The notes under the pieces were generated by a model. That model made no database searches and was not told the DNA's origin. It saw only the letters and a list, made by a program, of their open reading frames with translations. The translations under genes and the position numbers were made by a program. DNA of 64,000 nucleotides, taken from the NCBI RefSeq assembly GCF_000686025.1, contig NZ_JMLQ01000006.1, forward strand, positions 62,001-126,000. Reading direction: 5' to 3'. This DNA comes from Rhodococcus sp. UNC23MFCrub1.1. GTDB taxonomy: Bacteria > Actinomycetota > Actinomycetes > Mycobacteriales > Mycobacteriaceae. The stretch's first letter is position 1. Each line of letters opens with the position of its first letter. Below are positions 9,106 to 17,132 of the stretch, one piece after another.

Positions 9106-9915
9106 CTAACGGGCGAGCGTGGTCCCGAGTCCGCGGTCGGCGGCGGAGTGCGCGCGGAGCACGACCACGAGATTGCTCACCGCCAGCTCGCGAAATCCGG
9201 GGACGCGGACACACCACCACGCCCAGCGGGGGTGGTACCGCGGGAAGGCCGCGAGGAGTTCGCCGCCCGAAGTCTCTGCAGCCCAGCGCAATCCGTGCGA
9301 GGCGCGGATCGGGAACAGCGACTCTCCGAAACGGTTCTTCGGTTCGGCGCCGTGCACGCGCGCGTAGCGGCGAGCGGCGCGCTCGCCGCCGAACACGTGC
9401 CACGGTCCGGTCTCGTGCCCGCCGAACGGGCCCCACCACATCGTGTAGGACAACACCACCAGTCCGCCGGGCCGCGTCACGCGCAGCATCTCCTCGGCCA
9501 TGATCCACGGGTGGCGGACATGCTCCGCGACGTTGGAGGAGAGGCAGATGTCGACGCTGTCCGAGCGGACGGGCAGCGCGGTACCGGATCCTCGGACGGA
9601 CCCGCGGGCGTCGAGCCCCGCGGCGTGCATCTCCGAGGCGTCCGGTTCCACGGAGACGTAGTGGGCACCCGCGTCCGCGAAGGCGTCGGCGAAGTAGCCG
9701 GGTCCGCCGCCGACGTCGAGCACCGTCAGTCCGTCGAGAGTCGTTCCGGTGGCCCCGGTCCACAGGTCGTCGATCAGCATCGCTGTGTCGCGAGCCAGCG
9801 CCCCGTAGAAGCGCGCGGGATCGGACTGCTCGAACCGGAAGTCCGACACGAGCGAGAGTGACCGTCGAAGGGTGGCCCGTCGAGCGAGTCCGGCGGTGAC
9901 GGGAGACGAGGGCAC
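9106..9915 (-). CDS. Class I SAM methyltransferase, Rv0224c-like
   Basis: A 269-residue methyltransferase. The SAM-binding loop VLDVGGGPGYFADA lies near residue 60, an acidic strand YVSVEPDASEM follows, and SSNVAEHV matches the post-II region of type-11 methyltransferases. A Trp-rich segment (WWGPFGGHETGPWHVFGG) near residue 165 resembles members linked to cell-envelope glycan or lipid loci. GTG 9915 starts the conserved part. It is the counterpart of Rv0224c, next to the Rv0225-like glycosyltransferase, so a methylated envelope glycan is a plausible substrate (inference). Confidence 0.82.
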   Translation of the reverse strand: MPSSPVTAGLARRATLRRSLSLVSDFRFEQSDPARFYGALARDTAMLIDDLWTGATGTTLDGLTVLDVGGGPGYFADAFADAGAHYVSVEPDASEMHAAGLDARGSVRGSGTALPVRSDSVDICLSSNVAEHVRHPWIMAEEMLRVTRPGGLVVLSYTMWWGPFGGHETGPWHVFGGERAARRYARVHGAEPKNRFGESLFPIRASHGLRWAAETSGGELLAAFPRYHPRWAWWCVRVPGFRELAVSNLVVVLRAHSAADRGLGTTLAR

Positions 9916-9970
9916 GAGTGGAGACTGTAGCGCCCGGCCGACCTGGCTCGCCGGGCTCACGGCCCGCGGG

Positions 9971-10789
9971 TCAGGGGGCGAAGCGCAGCACAGTGACGGA
10001 GGTGCGTCGGTTGCGGAAGAGCGGGCTGTCGGCCACCAGCGGCATGGAGTTGAACTTCCACGCGCCCTTGTGTGCAGGGAACAGGACATCGGTCGCCGAG
10101 GCGACGCCCGGGATCTCGTCGGCGAGCGAACGCCCACGGCTCGACGTCATACTGAAGGGCATGGCCGGCATCGTGTAGTGCTCGGTCAGCTTGACCCCTG
10201 CGACGGTCTTGCGAGACAACCACTCGGGAATGGAGTCGAAGATCATGCCGCCACCGGGGAAGAGCTCGGCGCACCGGGTGATCAGATCCATCGCGGTGGG
10301 TTCGTCGAAGTACATCAGCAGTCCCTCTGCGGAGACGAAGACGCCCGGCTCGGGGTCGATGCCGTCGGCCCAGGTCAGATCGAACGCGGAGGCCGCGACG
10401 GGAACGATCCGGTCCTCGCGCGGCAGGACGCGGGCACGAAGCTCCATGACCGGTTCGAGGTCCACGGAGTACCACGTGGTGTCCGGCCGCCCGAGTCGCC
10501 AGTACGCCGTCTGCAGTCCCTCGCCCAGCGCGACGACGGAGGCGTGGGGCCGCGAGGCGAGGTACGCACTCACCGCGGAGTCGAAGGTGCGGGCGCGCAA
10601 CGCCGCGGCGGCCACGGGGGTTCCGAACTTGGACCAGTCGTACTCGATGGCGTCGCGGACGCGCAGCGCCATCGGGTCGTCGATGACCTTGTCGGGGCCG
10701 TCGGCGAAGGCGGCTCGATTGTGGAGCGTGTACAGAGTGGTGGAAGATACGCCGTCGAGAGTGTTGCCATCGATCAACCCGGACGTCAT
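9971..10789 (-). CDS. LCMT/PPM1-type O-methyltransferase
   Basis: A 272-residue SAM-dependent methyltransferase of the leucine carboxyl methyltransferase-like family common in mycobacteria and rhodococci. Recognisable elements are VVALGEGLQTAYWRLG (SAM loop, about residue 85), VDLEPVMELR (ribose-binding acid) and SAEGLLMYFDEP (about residue 148). It lies upstream of the Rv0224c-like gene in the same direction with a 55-bp gap. It has no counterpart at this position in M. tuberculosis, so it looks like an insertion in the conserved order. Substrate unknown. Confidence 0.82.
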   Translation of the reverse strand: MTSGLIDGNTLDGVSSTTLYTLHNRAAFADGPDKVIDDPMALRVRDAIEYDWSKFGTPVAAAALRARTFDSAVSAYLASRPHASVVALGEGLQTAYWRLGRPDTTWYSVDLEPVMELRARVLPREDRIVPVAASAFDLTWADGIDPEPGVFVSAEGLLMYFDEPTAMDLITRCAELFPGGGMIFDSIPEWLSRKTVAGVKLTEHYTMPAMPFSMTSSRGRSLADEIPGVASATDVLFPAHKGAWKFNSMPLVADSPLFRNRRTSVTVLRFAP

Positions 10790-10912
10790 GACATGAGCCT
10801 CACTGCAGTGGGTTTTCCCGACCCTAAAAGGAAACTTACCGGTTTTTCGGGGCCGAAACAGCCATTCTGTGTCGTTCGAACGAATGAAAGACTGCCACGG
10901 GGGTGACAGCAG
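10790..10912. promoter_or_regulatory. Divergent region, methyltransferase / glycosyltransferase
   Basis: This 123-bp region is less GC-rich than its surroundings. A short inverted repeat, TTTCGG-GG-CCGAAA, lies at 10845-10858, midway between the two divergent start codons, where an operator would be expected. No regulator can be assigned. Confidence 0.4.
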
Positions 10913-12124
10913 ATGACGGAGTTACGTGAGGTGCTGCTGCTCTGTTGGCGTGACAGCGGCCATCCACAGGGCGGTGGTAGCGAGCGCTACCTCGAGCACG
11001 TGGGCGCAGGGCTGGCGTCGCGGGGCATCAAGGTCACCCTGCGCACGGCCGGCTACCCCGGCGCACCAGCGTCGGACACGATCGACGGTGTACGCATCAG
11101 CCGCGGCGGCGGGCGCCTGACGGTCTACCCGCGAGCGCTCGGAGCGCTCCTCGCCGGGCGGCTCGGATTCGGTCCCTTGGCGGGACTGAAGCCCGACGCG
11201 GTGATCGACACGCAGAACGGTATCCCGTTCTTCGCGCGACTCGTGACGGCGGCTCCCGTCACCGTGCTGGTCCACCATTGTCACCGCGAACAATGGCCAG
11301 TGGCGGGTGCGGTCATGGCGCGGCTGGGATGGTGGATCGAGTCCAGGCTGTCGCCGCGGGTCCATCGACGCTCGCAGTACCTGACGGTGTCGCTCCCCTC
11401 GGCGGACGAGCTGATCGCACTCGGTGTGGACCGCGAGAGGGTGGCCGTCGTCCGCAATGGTGTCGACGACATTCCCGGTTCCGTCACGGTGGGCGATCCG
11501 GACACGCGTGCGGACGCCCCGACGCTCGCCGTCCTGTCCCGGCTCGTCCCGCACAAGCAGATCGAGGACGCGATCGACGTCGTCGCTGCGCTGCGCGATG
11601 CGACGCCCGCCCTGCGCCTCGACGTCATCGGCGGTGGGTGGTGGGACGACAACCTGCGCGACCACGCCCGCGCGCGTGGCGTGGCCGACGCCGTGACCTT
11701 CCACGGTCACGTGTCCGAGACCCGCAAGCACGAGATCCTGTCGCAGTCGTGGATCCACGTGCTCCCGTCCCGGAAGGAGGGGTGGGGACTCGCCGTCGTC
11801 GAGGCAGCTCAGCACGGTGTCCCCACCGTCGGCTACCGGCATTCTCGGGGGCTGACCGACTCCGTGGTGGACGGCGTCACCGGCGTCCTGGTGGGCGACG
11901 AGTGGCTCAGCCGCGACTCCGACGTCGACGAACTGACCGACGCGGTGCGGACCCTGCTGGACGACGGTGATCTCCGTCGGCAGCTCGGGGAGAAGGCGCG
12001 GCTGCGGACCCGGGAGTTCTCGTGGACGTGGTGCGCGCGAGCGGTGGAGTCGGTGCTGCGCGCGCGAGTACACGGCCGAGCGGTGTCCGGGCTGGTCGCG
12101 GGTAGGCCGGAGGCCGGTCGGTAG
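10913..12124 (+). CDS. GT4-family glycosyltransferase, Rv0225-like
   Basis: A retaining GT-B glycosyltransferase of 403 residues, acting on a nucleotide-sugar donor at the cytoplasmic face. The N-terminal Rossmann half contains the GGGSERYLEHVG glycine-rich acceptor loop (about residues 21-32). The C-terminal half has LSRLVPHKQIEDAI and the E-x7-E donor motif in SRKEGWGLAVVEAAQHG. It sits in the Rv0224c-Rv0228 envelope block, so lipoglycan or arabinogalactan-related work is likely but unproven. The last ten residues (LVAGRPEAGR) are encoded by a dispersed GC-rich repeat and look like a recent tail extension. Confidence 0.85.
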   Translation: MTELREVLLLCWRDSGHPQGGGSERYLEHVGAGLASRGIKVTLRTAGYPGAPASDTIDGVRISRGGGRLTVYPRALGALLAGRLGFGPLAGLKPDAVIDTQNGIPFFARLVTAAPVTVLVHHCHREQWPVAGAVMARLGWWIESRLSPRVHRRSQYLTVSLPSADELIALGVDRERVAVVRNGVDDIPGSVTVGDPDTRADAPTLAVLSRLVPHKQIEDAIDVVAALRDATPALRLDVIGGGWWDDNLRDHARARGVADAVTFHGHVSETRKHEILSQSWIHVLPSRKEGWGLAVVEAAQHGVPTVGYRHSRGLTDSVVDGVTGVLVGDEWLSRDSDVDELTDAVRTLLDDGDLRRQLGEKARLRTREFSWTWCARAVESVLRARVHGRAVSGLVAGRPEAGR

Positions 12125-12155
12125 GTGGTCGCGGGAAGGCCGGAGGCCGGTCGGT
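12094..12155 (+). repeat. Tandem copies of the dispersed GGCCGGAGGCCGG repeat
   Basis: Two 29-bp copies at 12094-12122 and 12127-12155 differ at one position. The core is CGGG(T/A)AGGCCGGAGGCCGG. The first copy is read through by the glycosyltransferase, and its last base begins the TAG stop; the second lies in the short gap before the convergent gene. The same core recurs near 16098, 17113 and 23972-24056. Confidence 0.85.
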
Positions 12156-12161
12156 CCGGAA

Positions 12162-13883
12162 TCAGCGAGTCCGGGTGCGACGCGCTCTCGTGACGGTGAC
12201 GAACGCCGCGATCAGGACGGCGGCCGCCCACAGCAGATGAGCGACGATCGCCGGCAGGCGATCCGAGCGTGGACGAGGTGCCGGATCAGCGAGTGAGTAC
12301 AGCGTGAGATCGGCGTCCGCGTACGCGGGTTCCAGGCCCGCGAGGGTGCGTGCGGAGTTCCCGCTCTCGCCCGCCGACCTCTCGACCAGGATCCACCCGA
12401 CTCCGAGTGCGGCGAGGTCGCTCGCCGGGGCACCGGCCAGGAGCAGGCCTTCGACTCGCCCCGCGACGGTGTTCTCTCCCCGGACGACCGTCCCGCCCAC
12501 CGGGAGATCTCCGGTGCCGAGCACATCGGCGTCCAGCAGCCTCGGAGCGGGATCGAGGACCGGTGCCTCGCCCGACCAGTCGAACCGGCGGAAGGTACCT
12601 GTCGGCAGGACGGCCACGAGAGCGTCGGACGGTCCGACACCGTCGATCACCGAGGACCACCCGGCGGGGTAGTCGACCGGACGCAGCGCGCCCTGCACCC
12701 CCCATGCCAGATCAGGCAGGACGACGAGCAGCGCGGCGGCGGCGGACACGGCTGCGAGCCGGGGACGTGTCCCGCCGCGACCGGGTCGATCGACCGCGGC
12801 GCCTGCACTCAGGGCGAGTGCCGGCATCCACAGGGCGACCCATTTCTGACCGTCCCGGAACAGCCCGGCACCGGGTACCGACTCGGCGGCCCATCGGCCG
12901 ACGTCGAGCCCGATCGGGGTGGCGGCGAGGGCGACGAGCACCACGGACACGGCGCCGGTGAGCAGGAGCGCCGCGACCACGGGCGATGCGGTCCGGCGCA
13001 GACGAGGGAGTCCGGCGGCGGCCAGGCCGAGCAGCACGGCGGTGCCGACGACGGCGAACAGGCTGGTTCGGCTGCCGGGAACCGCATCGGCGTTCCAGAT
13101 GCCGCCCAGACCGGCGAGCGCTCCGATCGTCCCGAGTCCGGGCTCGGCCCGCGCCGCGAAGGCCGCGACTCCCGCAGGATCGGCGCCGGTACCGGCCCCG
13201 GACACGGCGGTGGCCACCAGCCAGGGCAGCGACACGATCACCGTGGTGAGAGCCACGACGACGAGCCGCCGTACGCGGCGTGCCCCTCCCGGTGCGGCCA
13301 GGACCACCACGGCGAGAACAGCGCAGAGCAGCACGCCTGTCGGGGTCAGCCCGGCGATGCCGAGACACAGCACGAGGGGCGCAGCGGACCGCAGGTCACC
13401 GCGGTCGCGGAGCGTCATGGTCGCGACGACCGTCCAGGGGAGAGCCGCGTAGCCGACGAGCAGGCTCCAGTGTCCCTGCAGCAGACGTTCGGCCACATAG
13501 GGGTTCCACACGGCCACCGTGGCGGCCACCAGACGTGGGCCGGTCGAGGCGCCGCCGAGCACCCGCGCCGTCATCTGCGCGGCGCCCCACCCGGCGGCGA
13601 TCAGAGCGAGAGCGAGCAGTCCGACGACCAGTACACCGCCGTCGACGACCGTGGTGGCGACCGCGACGACGGCGTCCTGGGGAACCGCCCGAGCTGCCGA
13701 GTCGGACAGGCCCAGGGCCGAGTCGGTGAGATACGACCGGGGCGTCGACACCGCGTCACGCAGCAGTAGGTGGCCGCCACCCGGAAGCAACACACGCAGG
13801 AGCGGGCCGAGGACGACACCGGTGAGCACGACGGACCAGGCGAGGGACCACGCCCCGGCTGTCCTGCTCGACCCTGCGATCAT
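12162..13883 (-). CDS. Multispanning membrane protein, Rv0226c-like (GT-C-like)
   Basis: A 573-residue integral membrane protein with about ten to twelve hydrophobic helices in the first 400 residues and a soluble C-terminal part ending in one more helix and a basic tail. The first extracytoplasmic loop after helix 1, and the later VWNPYVAERLLQGHWSLL segment, resemble GT-C polyprenyl-phosphate-sugar glycosyltransferases. The length matches Rv0226c (576 residues), which has the same neighbours. The ATG at 13883 is only 6 bases from the divergent flippase start. A role in periplasmic glycan extension is inferred. Confidence 0.75.
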   Translation of the reverse strand: MIAGSSRTAGAWSLAWSVVLTGVVLGPLLRVLLPGGGHLLLRDAVSTPRSYLTDSALGLSDSAARAVPQDAVVAVATTVVDGGVLVVGLLALALIAAGWGAAQMTARVLGGASTGPRLVAATVAVWNPYVAERLLQGHWSLLVGYAALPWTVVATMTLRDRGDLRSAAPLVLCLGIAGLTPTGVLLCAVLAVVVLAAPGGARRVRRLVVVALTTVIVSLPWLVATAVSGAGTGADPAGVAAFAARAEPGLGTIGALAGLGGIWNADAVPGSRTSLFAVVGTAVLLGLAAAGLPRLRRTASPVVAALLLTGAVSVVLVALAATPIGLDVGRWAAESVPGAGLFRDGQKWVALWMPALALSAGAAVDRPGRGGTRPRLAAVSAAAALLVVLPDLAWGVQGALRPVDYPAGWSSVIDGVGPSDALVAVLPTGTFRRFDWSGEAPVLDPAPRLLDADVLGTGDLPVGGTVVRGENTVAGRVEGLLLAGAPASDLAALGVGWILVERSAGESGNSARTLAGLEPAYADADLTLYSLADPAPRPRSDRLPAIVAHLLWAAAVLIAAFVTVTRARRTRTR

Positions 13884-13889
13884 GAGGGC

Positions 13890-15119
13890 ATGATCCCTGC
13901 GCGCACCTCCACCGTGGTGGCCGGGGTGAGCATCGTGACGGCGGGGTCGATGGCGGCGAACATCGCCTCGTATCTGCTGCACCTCCCGGCCGGGCGTGTG
14001 CTCGGGCCGCAGGGCTACGGGGTCTTCGCGTCGCTGCTCGCCGCCCAGCTGGTACTCGCGGTGCCGGCGCTGGCGTTGCAGACCGTCGTGGCGCGTGACC
14101 GGGTGCGCGGTCGTTCGGTGGCTGTCTCCCGCAGGCTCGGACACCTGTACGCCGTGGTCGTCGCCGGTCTCGCCGTCGTCGCGACTCCCGTCGTGGCGGC
14201 TCTGCTCCACACCGACGTCGTGACCACGGCGGCGGCCGTCGTGACGGCGCCGTTCCTCGTGCTGCTGGCCACGGAACAGGGTCTGCTGCAGGGAGACTCG
14301 CGCTTCGGTGCCCTCGGCGGTGTGCTCGCGGCGAGCGGCCTGGCGAAGGTGGTGCCCGCCGTGACCGCCCTGGTGCTGGGCGGAGGTGTGGGACCAGCCC
14401 TGGTCGCGGGTGCGGTGGGGACCGCGGTCATGGCGCTGGCCGCGCGCATCGTCGTCGACCGCGCCGAGCAGACGGACGAGTTCGACCGGCCCGCCGCGGC
14501 CGGGACCTGGCGTGACGTGCTCGCCGCATCGCAGGTCCAACTCGTGATCGTCGCGTTGTCCTCGGTCGACCTCCTGCTCGCCCGACGCGTCCTCGACCCG
14601 GAGGCCGCGGGTGTCTACGCGCTCGGCGCCGTCGCCGCGAAGGCCGCCTTCTGGCTCCCGCAGTCGGTCGGCGTGGTGCTGTACCCGAGGATGGCGGATC
14701 CGCGTCGGTCGGCGTCGGCGGTCCGCACCGCCCTGCTGGTGCTGCTCGGCGTCGGATCCGTCGTGGTGGTGGGTGCCGCGATCGTCGGGCCGATCGTTCC
14801 GCTGGTGATGGGCGCGGACTACGCGCCGGTGCAGTACCTGCTGTGGCTGTTCGCCGCGCAGGGCGCGCTGTTGGCCGTGGTGCAGTGCGGTCTCCTGGCG
14901 GCCGTGGCCCGCGGCGACACGCGCTCGGCGCTGGCGGCGTGGACCGTGCTGCTGGTCGAGGCCGTCCTCGTGCTGACGATCGTCGACAGCGCGACGGAGC
15001 TCGTCGTCGTGGCCGCGGCATGCGCTGCGGTCGCATCTGTTGTGGTCTCGACCAGCGCGCTCGGGCGTGTCCGTGTGCTTGGATCGGTGGATGACCGAAT
15101 CCGGGGGGTGGGTCCGTGA
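13890..15119 (+). CDS. MOP-superfamily polysaccharide flippase (Wzx-like)
   Basis: A 409-residue membrane protein with about twelve predicted helices and the N-terminal pattern of oligosaccharide exporters (SIVTAGSMAANIASYLLHLPAGRVLGPQGYG). The family flips lipid-linked glycan precursors across the inner membrane. It lies divergently from the GT-C-like gene and upstream of the FAH-hydrolase gene, which it overlaps by 4 bases. It has no counterpart in the matching M. tuberculosis block. The ATG at 13890 leaves only 6 bases to the divergent start; a GTG near 13915 is an alternative. Confidence 0.8.
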   Translation: MIPARTSTVVAGVSIVTAGSMAANIASYLLHLPAGRVLGPQGYGVFASLLAAQLVLAVPALALQTVVARDRVRGRSVAVSRRLGHLYAVVVAGLAVVATPVVAALLHTDVVTTAAAVVTAPFLVLLATEQGLLQGDSRFGALGGVLAASGLAKVVPAVTALVLGGGVGPALVAGAVGTAVMALAARIVVDRAEQTDEFDRPAAAGTWRDVLAASQVQLVIVALSSVDLLLARRVLDPEAAGVYALGAVAAKAAFWLPQSVGVVLYPRMADPRRSASAVRTALLVLLGVGSVVVVGAAIVGPIVPLVMGADYAPVQYLLWLFAAQGALLAVVQCGLLAAVARGDTRSALAAWTVLLVEAVLVLTIVDSATELVVVAAACAAVASVVVSTSALGRVRVLGSVDDRIRGVGP

Positions 15120-16078
15120 GGCTGCGTAGGGGCATGACGGGGATCGACGTGCTGCACGAGACCACGGGAACGTGGGTTGATCTGAGAGCTGCTGGTGGAG
15201 AGGAACTTCCGAGCGGAATCGTCGAGTTCCTCGGTGCCGGTGAGCGTGCTCGCGACGTGGCGCGCGATCTCGTGGACCGGGCCGTCGCCGCCGGGACCGC
15301 CACTGCGTCGACGTCCTTCGCCTCCCTGCCGTTCGAGCCGCGATCGCTTCGCTGCTTCGCGGGGTGGGACCAGCACTGGCACCAGGCGGCCGAGCAGATG
15401 GTGCGGCGCAACCTGCCCGCCGTCGTGCCACTGGCGAAGGCGTTCCAGGCGATCGCGCGGAAGCCGTTCCCGCCTCTGCGGCCGGGCGCCGCGGCAGTCG
15501 AGCACCCGATCTACTACACGGGCAATCACCTCTCCGTCGTCGGCGACGGCGACCCCATGTCGTGGCCCGCGTACACCGAGTTGTTGGACTTCGAACTCGA
15601 GTTCGGCGCCCTGGTGGTCCGGCCCGTCGTCAGCGCCTCGACGGCCGAAGCGGAAGCGGCGATCGGCGGCTTCGTGGTGTTCAACGACTTCAGCGCGCGC
15701 GACGTGCAGTGGGACGAGCAGCGCAACGGTCCCTTCGGACCCGTCGTGAAGACCAAGACGTTCGGTAGTTCCATGAGTGCCGAGGTGGTCACCGCGGACG
15801 AGGTCCTGCCGCACCTGACCGATCTGCGCGGCACCGTCACCGTCAACGGCGAGGTGTGGTCGGAGACGTCGACACGAGGCGGCCGGTGGTCGCTGGTGGA
15901 GGGACTCGCCTACGCCAGCAGGTCCGAGAGCATCGGCCCCGGCGAGCTGCTGACCTCGGGGACCTTGCCGTCGGGGTGCGGGATGGAACTCGACCGCTGG
16001 GTGCGGCCGGGCGACGTGGTGTGCCTCGACGTCGAGCGCATCGGGTCGGTGACCAACACGGTGGCGGAGCCTGCCTAG
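15116..16078 (+). CDS. Fumarylacetoacetate hydrolase-family protein
   Basis: A 320-residue FAH-superfamily hydrolase. The family cleaves C-C bonds of acyl-pyruvate-type substrates or decarboxylates related acids with a divalent metal. The metal-site pattern is visible as the glutamates of FELEFGALV and the Asp of FNDFSARD, followed by FGPVVKTKTFG. The C-terminus SGTLPSGCGMELDRWVRPGD matches the family ending. The GTG start overlaps the flippase stop (GTGA). The true substrate is unknown; a ring-cleavage or sugar-acid pathway would be typical. It is out of place in an envelope locus. Confidence 0.83.
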   Translation: MRLRRGMTGIDVLHETTGTWVDLRAAGGEELPSGIVEFLGAGERARDVARDLVDRAVAAGTATASTSFASLPFEPRSLRCFAGWDQHWHQAAEQMVRRNLPAVVPLAKAFQAIARKPFPPLRPGAAAVEHPIYYTGNHLSVVGDGDPMSWPAYTELLDFELEFGALVVRPVVSASTAEAEAAIGGFVVFNDFSARDVQWDEQRNGPFGPVVKTKTFGSSMSAEVVTADEVLPHLTDLRGTVTVNGEVWSETSTRGGRWSLVEGLAYASRSESIGPGELLTSGTLPSGCGMELDRWVRPGDVVCLDVERIGSVTNTVAEPA

Positions 16079-16079
16079 C

Positions 16080-16131
16080 CGGGTGGCTGGCCAGCGGGCA
16101 GGCCGGAGGCCGGCCGTGCGAAAAGTAGTGT
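16080..16131 (+). promoter_or_regulatory. Repeat copy and leaderless-type promoter before ADH gene
   Basis: A copy of the dispersed repeat, CGGGCAGGCCGGAGGCCGG, occupies about 16096-16114. It is followed by the box TAGTGT (16126-16131) exactly six bases before the ATG at 16138. This spacing fits a -10 element of a leaderless transcript. Confidence 0.6.
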
Positions 16132-16137
16132 CGGTGC

Positions 16138-17115
16138 ATGCGTGCACTGGTGATCGAGGAGTTCGGCCGACCGGGAACCGTGCGGGAGATCGACCGTCCC
16201 GACGCGGCTCCCGACGGTGCGGTGATCCGGGTGGCAGCCACCGGGGTGTGCCGGAGTGACTGGCATGCCTGGCAGGGACACGACGGCGACGTGCGACTGC
16301 CGTTCGTTCCGGGCCACGAGTTCGCGGGAACGGTCGTCGCCGTGGGTGCGGACGTCGACCGCGACTGGATCGGTCGTCGCGTCACCACCCCCTTCGTGTG
16401 TGCGTGTGGGTCGTGTCCGACGTGCTCTGCCGGCGACCACCAGGTGTGTCCCCGTCAGGAACAGCCCGGGTTCACCCACGACGGGTCGTACGCCGAGTTC
16501 GTCGCCGTCCGGTATGCCTCGACCAACCTGATCGCGTTGCCGGACGAGGTGTCGTTCGACGTGGCGGCCACTCTGGGATGCCGGTACGCGACCGCATGGC
16601 GGGCGGTTCATCGCCGCGCCCGCGTGGTGGCAGGCGAGCGCGTCGCCGTCTACGGGTGCGGTGGGCTCGGCCTGTCCGCGGTGATCATCGCGTCCGGGGC
16701 CGGCGCGGAAGTGACGGCAGTGGATCGCTCCACCTCGGCGCAGGACCTGGCACTCCGACTGGGAGCAGCTCGGGCGGTGCAGACGCCGGTCGACGACATG
16801 CACGTCGCGCTGGAGTGCTCCGGGCATGCCGGGTTGGCGGACGAGGCGATCAGGGGTCTGCGACGGCGCGGTCGGCACGTGCAGATCGGGTTGCTTCCGG
16901 GCGGCGGGCACGTGTCGATGGACGTGGTGATCGCACGGGAGATCGACGTGCTCGGCAGCCATGGGCTGGCCGCCCACGAGTACCCCGAACTGTTGCGCAC
17001 TCTCCCGCACGCCGCCGTGGAATCGATGATCGGAGGCCGCAGACGACTCGAGGACGCCCAGCTCGCGCTGGACGCCCTCGGTGAGTCTGCAGGAGTGACG
17101 CTGCTACTTCCCTGA
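16138..17115 (+). CDS. Zinc-dependent alcohol dehydrogenase (MDR family)
   Basis: A 325-residue NAD(P)-dependent medium-chain dehydrogenase. The catalytic zinc ligands are the Cys of GVCRSDWH and the His-Glu of GHEFAG. The structural zinc site CGSCPTCSAGDHQVC has the C-x2-C-x2-C-x7-C spacing. The nucleotide-binding loop is YGCGGLG near residue 177. The protein is somewhat short for the family (usually about 340). Substrate unknown. It is probably transcribed separately from the FAH-hydrolase gene, given its own promoter box. Confidence 0.88.
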   Translation: MRALVIEEFGRPGTVREIDRPDAAPDGAVIRVAATGVCRSDWHAWQGHDGDVRLPFVPGHEFAGTVVAVGADVDRDWIGRRVTTPFVCACGSCPTCSAGDHQVCPRQEQPGFTHDGSYAEFVAVRYASTNLIALPDEVSFDVAATLGCRYATAWRAVHRRARVVAGERVAVYGCGGLGLSAVIIASGAGAEVTAVDRSTSAQDLALRLGAARAVQTPVDDMHVALECSGHAGLADEAIRGLRRRGRHVQIGLLPGGGHVSMDVVIAREIDVLGSHGLAAHEYPELLRTLPHAAVESMIGGRRRLEDAQLALDALGESAGVTLLLP

Positions 17116-17126
17116 CGGGAAGGCCG
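17113..17126 (+). repeat. Short partial copy of the dispersed repeat
   Basis: TGACGGGAAGGCCGGAGGC lies across the ADH stop and the short gap before DUF3068. It keeps the CGGGAAGGCCGGAGG part of the core and is then truncated. Confidence 0.6.
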
Positions 17127-17132
17127 GAGGCG

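Noticed and set aside
12162..15431. Very long minus-strand open frame (1089 residues) continuing upstream of the membrane protein
   Set aside because: The part beyond 13883 is antisense to the flippase and FAH genes and has shadow composition; the real start is at 13883.
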